Shown here in pieces: positions 55,514 to 63,400 of a stretch of 64,000 bases of DNA; positions within the stretch are counted from its first letter, which is position 1; every line of letters starts with the position of its first letter. Both the position numbers and the translations under genes were made by a program. This DNA is from Comamonadaceae bacterium UBA2121 (lineage in GTDB: Bacteria > Pseudomonadota > Gammaproteobacteria > Burkholderiales > Burkholderiaceae_C), in contig DCYB01000005.1 of the NCBI GenBank assembly GCA_002331385.1, forward strand, positions 62,001 through 126,000. The letters run 5' to 3'. The notes under the pieces are model-generated. The model made no database searches. It worked only from the letters and a program-made list of their open reading frames with translations, and had not been told where the DNA came from.

Positions 55514-56242
55514 TCAGAACGTCTTGGCCAGCGCCACGATCAGGCGCGCTTTGTTCGCGTCGCCGAAGTAGCCCTTCTTGTTCGCGCCGACGATGGCGGC
55601 GTTCAGCGCAAGGCCAGAGCCAAAGTCGTATGCGCCACCAACGCTGTAGTCGAGGTAGTCCGGGACACCCAGATCACCGATGTCGCTTGCGAAGCGTGTG
55701 TAGCCAATGGATGCCTTGAACGTGGTCTGTGGTGCCACTTCGTGCGCAAAGGCCACGTTGAGATAGCCGGTGTGGCGGCCCTTGTGGTCCGACGTTTTCG
55801 CGCCTGCCCAACCGAAGTAGTCCTTCGACACCGTGTGCGAATACTTCACCGTGACTGGGCCCACGGTGCCTGCGCCGTACAGCTCGGTGGTGTTGCCATT
55901 GGTGTTTCCGGGATAGACGTAGGTCAGCGCGCCCACATCCCAGTCCACCTCTGCGGCCTTGAACTTGTAGCCGCCATACATGTCGACCTCGACGGAGTTG
56001 CCGCTCAACCAGTCGACGCTGGAATTCCAGTTGCCGATGTAGAAGCCGCTGTCGCCAAAGCTGTAGTCAAAACCGCCTTGAATGGCGGGATTCACGGCCT
56101 TGATGCGATGCACATCCTGATCCTGTCCGCGAAATTTGTAGTTCGTGGTCAGTGCCACGTTGGCGCTCAGCTGCGCGCTGGCCAGCGCAGGCGCGGCGGC
56201 GCACAGGGCGAACATCAAAGGCTTCAGGGCGGCTCGGTACAT
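55514..56242 (-). CDS. TorF family putative porin
   Basis: This 242-residue outer-membrane beta-barrel has a signal peptide ending near ALASA-QLS. The mature start SANVALTTNYKFRGQDQD is the family hallmark, and alternating beta strands end with the C-terminal aromatic F (IVALAKTF). It is the first gene of the glnK-amtB operon and is controlled by the sigma-54 promoter at 56292-56307. It may admit ammonium, urea or another nitrogen source. No transport substrate is shown. Confidence 0.9.
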   Translation of the reverse strand: MYRAALKPLMFALCAAAPALASAQLSANVALTTNYKFRGQDQDVHRIKAVNPAIQGGFDYSFGDSGFYIGNWNSSVDWLSGNSVEVDMYGGYKFKAAEVDWDVGALTYVYPGNTNGNTTELYGAGTVGPVTVKYSHTVSKDYFGWAGAKTSDHKGRHTGYLNVAFAHEVAPQTTFKASIGYTRFASDIGDLGVPDYLDYSVGGAYDFGSGLALNAAIVGANKKGYFGDANKARLIVALAKTF

Positions 56243-56291
56243 GGTTCCTCCAGTGCAGACAAACAGTGAAATGCGCGGTTACAACCCTCAT

Positions 56292-56307
56292 AGCAGGGAC
56301 CGTGCCA
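56292..56307 (-). promoter_or_regulatory. Sigma-54 promoter of the torF-glnK-amtB operon
   Basis: Read on the minus strand, TGGCACGGTCCCTGCT has the invariant GG and GC of the -24/-12 boxes with the required ten bases between. It is 50 bases before the TorF start. Together with the NtrC-type site upstream it means that the operon should be switched on by nitrogen limitation. Confidence 0.85.
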
Positions 56308-56339
56308 TGTCGTTTTCAGAGGGCGCGCCGCATGCGCTT

Positions 56340-56406
56340 GCACCAGATTTGTTGATGACACGCAGTCGCGCACTCGAAAGTTGCCAACCGCGCACCACAT
56401 TGGTGC
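56340..56406 (-). promoter_or_regulatory. NtrC-type enhancer sites
   Basis: GCACC-ACATT-GGTGC at 56392-56406 is a perfect match to the NtrC consensus GCACC-N5-GGTGC. A weaker half-matching site, GCACC-AGATT-TGTTG, lies at 56340-56354. Both are upstream of the sigma-54 promoter at a distance typical for enhancers. Confidence 0.78.
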
Positions 56407-56463
56407 CACAGTGAACGCCCTCGCGCGCTGCAGCGCGCACTTGACTGGGGAGGAAGTGCCGCA

Positions 56464-57144
56464 ATGAGTCTCGCTTTAGTGCAAAGCCGCGCCCTGACGG
56501 GTCTGCAGGCCGCGCCCGTCACCGTGGAAGTGCATCTGGCCAACGGACTGCCCAGCTTCACCCTGGTGGGACTTGCGGATGTGGAGGTGAAGGAAGCGCG
56601 CGAACGTGTGCGCTCGGCGCTGCTGAACTCCGGGCTGGAATTTCCCGCGAACAAGAAAATCACGGTGAATCTCGCTCCCGCCGATCTGCCCAAGGATTCG
56701 GGGCGCTTCGATCTACCCATCGCCATCGGCATCCTCGCGGCCAGTGGCGTGATCGATGTGGCGCGGCTGGCCGGTCACGAGTTCGCGGGCGAGCTGTCGC
56801 TGTCTGGTGCGCTGCGCCCCGTGCGCGGCGCACTGGCCACCATCCTCGCGCTGCGCACACAAGGGCTGCAGGTACACAGTGTCTTGCCACCGGGTAGCGC
56901 TGAAGAAGCCGCGCTGGTGCCCGGTGCGCACATCTATCGTGCAGAGCATTTGCTCGATGTGGTGCAGCACTTCCTGCCCGCCAGCGATCAGGCGGCGCAC
57001 GATGACGTTGGCAAAGGAATGCAGCGCATGCAGCCGCTCCATCACGCGCCATGCTTTGCGGGCCCTGACCTCGCCGACGTGAAAGGTCAAAGCGGGGCCA
57101 AACGCGCGCTGGAGATCGCTGCCGTGGGGGCGCATGGTCTGCTC
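56464..57144 (+). pseudogene. comM: comM/yifB Mg-chelatase-like ATPase, truncated by a mobile element
   Basis: The N-terminal domain is intact: MSLALVQSRALTGLQAAPV, then GLPSFTLVGLADVEVKEARERVRSA and FDLPIAIGILAASG. The sequence reaches ADVKGQSGAKRALEIAAVGAHGLL at codon 227. The family normally continues into MVGPPGTGKS (Walker A), but here it changes into unrelated low-GC sequence. The reading frame runs on to 57345 through foreign DNA. ComM is a helicase for natural transformation, so the host has probably lost that function. The rest of the gene should lie beyond the right edge. Confidence 0.92.
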
Positions 57145-57150
57145 AAGCTA
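57130..57150. other. Left junction (attL) of the comM-inserted element
   Basis: Sequence similarity to comM ends between 57136 and 57147 in GGTCTGCTCAAG. The left half is host (GLL codons) and the right half belongs to the element. The integrase starts at 57171, only 26 bases away, the usual placement for a serine integrase beside its own attachment site. The exact core dinucleotide cannot be placed without the right junction. Confidence 0.7.
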
Positions 57151-57170
57151 TGGCTGATTAAAATGATGGC

Positions 57171-58910
57171 ATGCCAAAGGCTTACTCATACATCCGCATG
57201 TCCACGCCGGAACAGATCACCGGTGATTCCTTGCGGCGGCAAATTGCTGCCGCTGATGCCTATGCACGACGCAAAGGGCTTGAAATTGAACAACGCTTCG
57301 ATGACATTGGCGTCTCGGGCTTCCGAGGAAAGAACGCGCAGATAGGCGCGTTGAAGAACTTCCTCGAACAAGTTGAAAGCGGCAAGATCGCGCAGGGCAG
57401 CTACCTGATAGTGGAATCCATCGACCGTCTGTCGCGCGACAAGGTATCCAACGCACTTGCCCTGCTTACATCGATCATTCACGCTGGCATAGTCGTCGTT
57501 GCCCTGAGTGAGAACAAGGAGTTCTCCACCAAGAATATCGACGATGATTCCTTTTCGTTGATGTACGCACTTCTTTCCATGGTGCGTGCTCATGATGAAT
57601 CGCGCCGAAAATCGTCCATGCTCGGCGCTGCGTGGTCTGAAAAACGAAGTGAAGCGCGGAAGATCGGCAAGCCCCTGACCAAGCTTGCACCGGCGTGGCT
57701 GAAGATGAAATCCGACCGATCAGGGTACGAAATCATTCATGACCGAGCCGAAATTGTTCGAAGGATTTTTGATGAAATCCTTGCTGGACGTGGTGCAGGA
57801 AGCATCGCCAAAGACTTAACAATGAACGGGCCTAAACCATGGGGTCGCAGCAAGGTCTGGAACGAGTCGTACATCAAAAAAATCGCTGATTCATTCGCTG
57901 TTTTCGGGGACTATCAGCCCCACGTGTACAAGGAAGATGAACAGGGAAATTTGAAACGTGTACCCGATGGCGAACCTATTGTTGGCTACTATCCGGCGAT
58001 TCTGGACAAGGAGACGTTCCTGCGAGCCAAGATCGCAATGCGTCAACGAAGAATATCTGGCCGTGGCCGGAAAGGCGTCGCCTTCAGGAACCCGTTGACC
58101 GGATTAATGAAGTGCCGATGCGGTTCCGGAATCCAGTTCATCGACAAAGGAAAGCTACCGAAAGGTGGAACGTACTTGAGGTGCAGTCAGGCAGTAAGAA
58201 AAGGTGATTGCACCTGTCCTGCCTTCAAATTCGATGTTGTTCTTCAGGTAGTCATTGGTTGCGTCAAACAACTGGATGTACGACGCTTCCTGAACAACCA
58301 TGAATCGCATGTTCAGAGTGAAGAAATCGCCAACAAGCTTCAGGCACTACGAAGTGAACGTCAGCTTTCCAAAGAGAAGGCCCAAAGGCTGACGGATGCC
58401 ATCGCTGATGGGGCATCCGATATGCCTTCGATTGTCATCAACACCATTAGGGAACAGGAGCGAAGAGTCATTGCAATTGATGCAGAAATCAAGGCACTGG
58501 AAGTCGCGCAGAACGACCTGATCACTGATGGGTATGAACAGCGAAAGTCGAATGTTCAACATCTTTTCGACCAGCTTTCAATCGATAGCGATGATGAAGA
58601 TCAGGCTCGCCTTCGGATGCAGATCAACTCGGAACTTCGATCCATCCTAAAGTTCATCCGTATCGAACCTGACCTTGGACTTCTTCCCGATGGAGTGCCC
58701 TCCCTTCATACAAAGTTGGATGGCATACCGTGGGAGAAGTTGGATTCAAAGTATCGAAACTTGGAAGATCATCTGCATTTCAAGTTTCGGATCGCTTACA
58801 GGAACGGTGTGGTTGATCAGGTTGAACCACTTGCAGGAACGATCCAATCGTTGGAGTTTTCTCGAAAACAGGAGGACTTGATCCTGAAAAATTCGATGAA
58901 TCATCGATGA
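57171..58910 (+). CDS. Large serine recombinase (integrase)
   Basis: This 579-residue site-specific recombinase has a resolvase-type catalytic domain (about 1-150) with the nucleophile S11 in YIRMSTPEQ and arginine-bearing ESIDRLSRD. The recombinase domain (about 160-290) has EIVRRIFDEILAGRGAGSIAKDL, and a zinc ribbon follows (KCRCGSGIQF...GTYLRCS...CTCPAF). A long coiled-coil comes next (EEIANKLQALRSERQLSKEKAQ) and a C-terminal domain after it. It would insert the element into comM. Codon use and GC are clearly unlike the host. A terminator follows at 59006. Confidence 0.93.
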   Translation: MPKAYSYIRMSTPEQITGDSLRRQIAAADAYARRKGLEIEQRFDDIGVSGFRGKNAQIGALKNFLEQVESGKIAQGSYLIVESIDRLSRDKVSNALALLTSIIHAGIVVVALSENKEFSTKNIDDDSFSLMYALLSMVRAHDESRRKSSMLGAAWSEKRSEARKIGKPLTKLAPAWLKMKSDRSGYEIIHDRAEIVRRIFDEILAGRGAGSIAKDLTMNGPKPWGRSKVWNESYIKKIADSFAVFGDYQPHVYKEDEQGNLKRVPDGEPIVGYYPAILDKETFLRAKIAMRQRRISGRGRKGVAFRNPLTGLMKCRCGSGIQFIDKGKLPKGGTYLRCSQAVRKGDCTCPAFKFDVVLQVVIGCVKQLDVRRFLNNHESHVQSEEIANKLQALRSERQLSKEKAQRLTDAIADGASDMPSIVINTIREQERRVIAIDAEIKALEVAQNDLITDGYEQRKSNVQHLFDQLSIDSDDEDQARLRMQINSELRSILKFIRIEPDLGLLPDGVPSLHTKLDGIPWEKLDSKYRNLEDHLHFKFRIAYRNGVVDQVEPLAGTIQSLEFSRKQEDLILKNSMNHR

Positions 58911-58915
58911 TGTAG

Positions 58916-58985
58916 TCTTCAAGGAATCGAGAATCTTCTCTTCAAGATTTCATCTTGGGTCTTCAAACTTTCATATCTTCAAGAT
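58916..58985. repeat. Four TCTTCAAG/A repeats after the integrase gene
   Basis: TCTTCAAG occurs at 58916, 58939 and 58976, with TCTTCAAA at 58960, spaced by 23, 21 and 16 bases. The last copy is part of the perfect palindrome ATCTT-C-AAGAT (58975-58985). The array lies immediately after the integrase stop. It may be iterons, integrase or excision-factor sites, or chance AT-rich repetition. No direct evidence decides. Confidence 0.5.
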
Positions 58986-59005
58986 TAGAAGACATAGCTT
59001 CGCAT

Positions 59006-59033
59006 AGGCAGTCATTGCAACTGCCTGTTTTTT
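59006..59033 (+). terminator. Rho-independent terminator after the integrase gene
   Basis: AGGCAGT (59006-59012) pairs with ACTGCCT (59020-59026) around a CATTGCA loop, followed by G and six T (59028-59033). It lies 96 bases after the integrase stop and would end its transcript before the HUH-type gene on the other strand. Confidence 0.85.
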
Positions 59034-59086
59034 GCCGGGGCATCGTTCCGCGTATCGATACGACTGCACATCTGTGATGCCCCCGG
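59034..59086. other. Nested inverted repeat: possible origin or recombination site
   Basis: CCGGGGCATC (59035-59044) is mirrored by GATGCCCCCGG (59076-59086, one extra C). Between them sits the perfect 12-bp palindrome CGTATCGATACG at 59051-59062. This makes a long structure with an internal palindrome. It lies just beyond the 3' end of the HUH-replicase-like gene, where a rolling-circle double-strand origin could be. A function in excision is an alternative. Confidence 0.5.
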
Positions 59087-59129
59087 AAGCGTCTTCAGTG
59101 CTTCAGCCTGTACTTACAGTTTGGGAAAT

Positions 59130-59657
59130 TCAACGGTTTCGATAAGGAGCTGCCGCTGTACAGCTTGGCGGAAGATGAAATGTTTCCCAGTCAATGGATT
59201 CTTCCCAGTCATCCTTTGTTCGATTCTTCAGTACATACGTGCTGAATCCATACGACCAACAAACATCAAATCGATAATTTTTTGGGTCAGCCCATTCAAG
59301 CTTCGCCCATTGCTCTGCGCACAATGCCTGCCAAGCCTCGACTGATTGCCCAGATGGTACTTCGAGCAACGCATGACAATGCAATGCCGTTCCATCCTCA
59401 CGGCTGGCTTTACCTTCATAAGCCGCTACAAAATTTAAGTTGTATTCGTCAGTGAGACGGCTTGCCTTTCGACTGCCGAACACTTTTCGCCGAAGCGCAT
59501 GCTTGAACCTTCGAAGTGTTTCCTCAGCGATCTCCTGCCTTAGCCTTTCCCCGTTCTTGTTCCGCTGCCTGAAATTCAGGGTCAGCGCGAGCGTTCTTTC
59601 TGGCAAGAACGACTCGTCGATCCATTTTTTGTAGTCTTCTTTCTGCGATCGGCTCAT
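59130..59657 (-). CDS. Small HUH-motif protein, replication-initiator-like
   Basis: This 175-residue protein has the three spaced elements of HUH endonucleases. Motif I is a hydrophobic strand, RTLALTLNF (about 21-29). Motif II is H93-C94-H95 in ALHCHALLEVPSG. Motif III is the tyrosine-lysine pair Y141-V-L-K144. This is the layout of rolling-circle Rep proteins. No helicase domain is present. The ATG at 59657 has TTGGAG 7 bases before it; a TTG reading frame from 59669 includes that site and is rejected. It is divergent from the small recombinase. It could replicate or nick the element, but the family call rests on motifs only. Confidence 0.65.
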   Translation of the reverse strand: MSRSQKEDYKKWIDESFLPERTLALTLNFRQRNKNGERLRQEIAEETLRRFKHALRRKVFGSRKASRLTDEYNLNFVAAYEGKASREDGTALHCHALLEVPSGQSVEAWQALCAEQWAKLEWADPKNYRFDVCWSYGFSTYVLKNRTKDDWEESIDWETFHLPPSCTAAAPYRNR

Positions 59658-59739
59658 ACGTAACTCCAAAATTTTTCATTCGGAGTACTTACGCAAAAGC
59701 ATTTATAATTTCTATACGTTCCTTTAGTGTTTATATGAC

Positions 59740-60423
59740 ATGAAATTCATCGCCTACTATCGCGTTTCGACGGAAAAACAGGGGAAGAGTGGACTCGGAC
59801 TTGAAGCCCAGAGAGAATCGGTTCTCAAACACGTCGAACAAGAGGGCGGAACCCTCATCGCGGAATACAGTGACGTGATTTCGGGGGCTTCGGAGGCACG
59901 GGAACAACTTGATGCGGCCCTTCGTCGATGTGAACGAGAGAAGGCGACGCTGATCATTTCCAAGCTGGATCGCCTTGCACGTCAGCTTAGTTTTCTGGCG
60001 AAGTTCATTGAAAGCAAAGTTCCGTTGGTCGTTGCCGAACTCCCGCACGCCAACAAAATGCTGCTTCAGATGATGGCGGTGTTTGCGGAGGCGGAACGCG
60101 ACATGGTTTCGCAACGAACCAAAGACGCCTTGGCCGCAGCGAAGAAACGGGGAGTCGTTCTCGGCAACCCGAAGTTGGCTGACGCACGCGTAAACGCCGC
60201 CAAGGCACGTGAACAGCAGGCAGATGAATTCGCGCTACAACACTACGACAACCTTCGTAGGATGAAAGCGAACGGGCATAGCCTTGCGAAAATTGCAGAA
60301 CTTCTGAATGACGCCGGTAGACGTGCGCCGAGAGGCGGGAGATGGTATCCCACCTCCGTTTCCAATCTGATATCCAGAGCCGAACGATTGCTGAAGACGT
60401 CTGAATCGCCCTGCCAAATTTAA
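59740..60423 (+). CDS. Small serine recombinase (resolvase type)
   Basis: This is a 227-residue recombinase. The catalytic domain has the nucleophile S10 in YYRVSTEKQGKSGLGLEAQ, KLDRLARQ, and the C-terminal part of the fold with FAEAERDMVSQRTKDALAAAKKRGVVLG. A helix-turn-helix follows (GHSLAKIAELLNDAGRRAPRGGRWYPTSVSNLI). It is much smaller than the integrase upstream and lacks the zinc ribbon, so it is more like a resolvase or invertase, possibly resolving dimers of the element. Its stop overlaps the convergent restriction enzyme stop by four bases. Confidence 0.9.
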   Translation: MKFIAYYRVSTEKQGKSGLGLEAQRESVLKHVEQEGGTLIAEYSDVISGASEAREQLDAALRRCEREKATLIISKLDRLARQLSFLAKFIESKVPLVVAELPHANKMLLQMMAVFAEAERDMVSQRTKDALAAAKKRGVVLGNPKLADARVNAAKAREQQADEFALQHYDNLRRMKANGHSLAKIAELLNDAGRRAPRGGRWYPTSVSNLISRAERLLKTSESPCQI

Positions 60424-63400
60424 ATATCCAACTTGGGTAATGCTGCGACGATCTTCTGGGTTTCCAGACTGACGGTCACGACACGCTGAAACAGTTCCAA
60501 CGGGTACTTCGGATTCACCATGGTTTCAATAGCCCAGTCGTTCGCGTCGTTGACGATGCCGCTGGCCTTGTCGGTTTTGACCGATTGGCGCTCCATGACC
60601 CAGTCCAGTGCGGCCTTGCCGTTCACCACGTAGTCCCATGCTTGGGCGGGAATGTCGCGCAGCGTGATCTTGCCGTTGTAGATGACGGTGGACTTGTCGC
60701 CTTTCTTGGCGAACTTCATTTTTTCCACGCGGTAATCCGCATCGGATTGCACGCCTTTGGCGTCAATCGTCAGCGGGTAAGGCTCCACCGTTTCATAGTT
60801 CAAATGCCAATGCGCCAAGTCGCGGCCTGCCTTGCTGAATGCCCAAAAATCCGCAGCGGTTTTCACGCGGGGAATGCGTGGCAACTCCTTGCTCAGATTG
60901 TCGGCATAGCGTTCGCGGTAGTCAGGCGAGTGCAGCAGACCATAGACGTAATAGAACAAGTTTTCTTTACTGATGGCTTCGCCTGCATAGGCATCTTGGA
61001 AGTGTTTTAAGCCTTCGTCGGTGATGGCATCGCGGCGTTTGCGCGGTGCATCGGCGGTTGGCTCGGAAAACATATCAGGGGTATCGCTGGATTGCTCTTG
61101 TGCTTCTTCGTCGTAGAGATACAGGGGGAAGCATTGCGAGTCGCCATTGCAGTGAAGGTCGGGCAGCACATCAGAGATGATTACAGGGCATCCATTGCCA
61201 TCGTATGTGGCATCAAATTGAATGACTAAGTTTTCTACGCCAGCAGCCGGGAAAATACGCGGCATCTGGTAAACACGTTCATTTAGTTGTCGGTTGTAGT
61301 ACAGCCATTGCTTGGTGAATGGGCGATACAGAGATGGCACAACGCTGTCGCCTTCAAAGGCAAGCTCGCGTCCCTTGGCGAATTCTTGCTTGACGTTATG
61401 CGTCCAGCTAATCCGCTCTGGATTGGTGTCAATAAAGTTACTCAGTGCTGTTTCACGCGCTTTTTTATCCAGACTCGGGTACGTTCGATTGAAACGTGCC
61501 AGCTCCGCGTTGTAAAAGGCAATCATGCTGCCCATATTGCCCTCTAGCTTGTTTTGGCTCGTGTTGTAGGCCCATGCGTCACGGTTGGTCACTACACCTA
61601 GCGAAAAGTTGTCAAACAACTTGGCTGCATCTCCTTTTTTATCCCCCAGCACCATGAACTCGCCAAAGCTGTCATCGCGCTGCTTGAGCCAGTCGCCATG
61701 CTCGTCAGGTGTGACTGTTTGCCAGTCTGCGATGCCCGCCACGCTGGTGAAGGCTTCAATCTTTTCCAGCTTTTCTTCGCGGCTGAGGTAGTCGCCAATA
61801 TCGTGAAAATAAATCTCGCCATGCGTGGCTGCATTGGGATTTTTTACCAGCAGAGAAATGGCGATGGGGGCGCGGCTGCCCATGCCAAACACATTGTCCT
61901 TTTCCTTGCGGCGAAGCTCGCCTGCGGTGCGAGCATTACCGCGCAGGTGAAACACGTAAATGCTTGAAAACTCATCTGCCAAGCATTTGCGCAGACCATC
62001 GGCAGTGTTGGCTTCCAAAAATCCCGCATTGGTCACAAAGCCGATCACCCCTGTATTGCCAATGCGGTCAGAGGCCCAGCGAATGGCGCGGATGTAGCTG
62101 TCATACAAGCCCTTGGAGAGGGTTGCCGAAGACTTTGCCGCATAGGTGGTGCGAATGCGACTGTCTAGATGTGGGTACTCCACATTGTCGTTGTTGTCGT
62201 TTTCATTCTTCTGCCCAATTGAATAAGGAGGATTACCCACAATCACCCGAATATCCAGCTTCTTCTGGCGTTTACGACGTGCGCTGTTATCCACCATCAG
62301 CGCATCCATCAAGTCTTCTTTCTCGTACATCTGGAATGTATCGGTCAGGCAGATGCCTTCAAAGGGAACGTACTTCCCGCCAATCAGACTGTGGTACGAC
62401 GCTTCGATGTTGATGGCGGCAATGTAATAGGCCAGCAACACGATTTCATTGGCGTGCAGTTCCTGCTTGTACTTGTGGGGAAGTTCGTCCTGACTGATCA
62501 GCCCCGATTGCAACAGGCGAGTGATGAACGTACCAGTACCTGTGAACGGGTCGATGATGTGTACACCCTTGCTTCCCAATGTCTGGTTGAACTCCTTCTT
62601 CAACAGATCGTTGACGCTGTGCAGAATGAAGTCCACGACTTCTACAGGCGTGTAGACGATGCCCAGTCGTTCCGTCATCTTGGGGAAGGCGTTACGGAAG
62701 AACTTGTCGTACAGCTCCACGACAATTTTCTGTTTCCCAGCGGCGCTGTCGATGCCTTCGGCCCGCATTTTCACGCTGTCGTAGAACTTCTGAAGTGTGC
62801 TGGCTTCCTTGTCCAGATGGTGCTGATGCAAAGCATCCAGAACACCTTGCATGGCCTTGGACATGGGGTTGTTTTGGGCGAAACTGTAGTCGCTGAACAG
62901 CGCGTCAAACACCGGCTTGGTGATCATGTGTTGCGCCAGCATTTCGACAATTTCACCGTCGCTGATACTGCCGTTCAGATCATCGCGCAGTTCATCCGCA
63001 AAGGCGTCGAAGGCGTTCCGTTCTTCGATGTTTGACGGGTTATCCAAGATGGCTTGGATGTTGTCGATATGCGTGCGGGCGATCTTGGCGATGTCATTGG
63101 CCCAGTCTTCCCAGTGATGGCGATTTCCGACCTTCTGAACCAGCTTGGCGTAAATGGCTTTTTCGATTTCGCCCACTTCAAACTGAAGATCGCCCTGTAC
63201 TTGTTCTTGGCTGGGGCCGCCACTTTCCTTACGGCCAATAGTGCTACCGCCACGGCCTGCGGTCTTGTTCTTCAGCCCGTTTTCGTCTTTCTTTCGCTTC
63301 GTCTTCTGCTGGATTTTGTCGCTGACGGCGATGATTTCAATCTTGGAACGGTCGTTGCCGACCAGTTCCAACTTGTTGACCATGGCGTCGAACTTGTCGT

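Noticed and set aside
57145..57345. Continuation of the comM reading frame into the element
   Set aside because: The added 66 residues are out of the integrase frame and bear no similarity to ComM; this is a read-through tail of the truncated gene.
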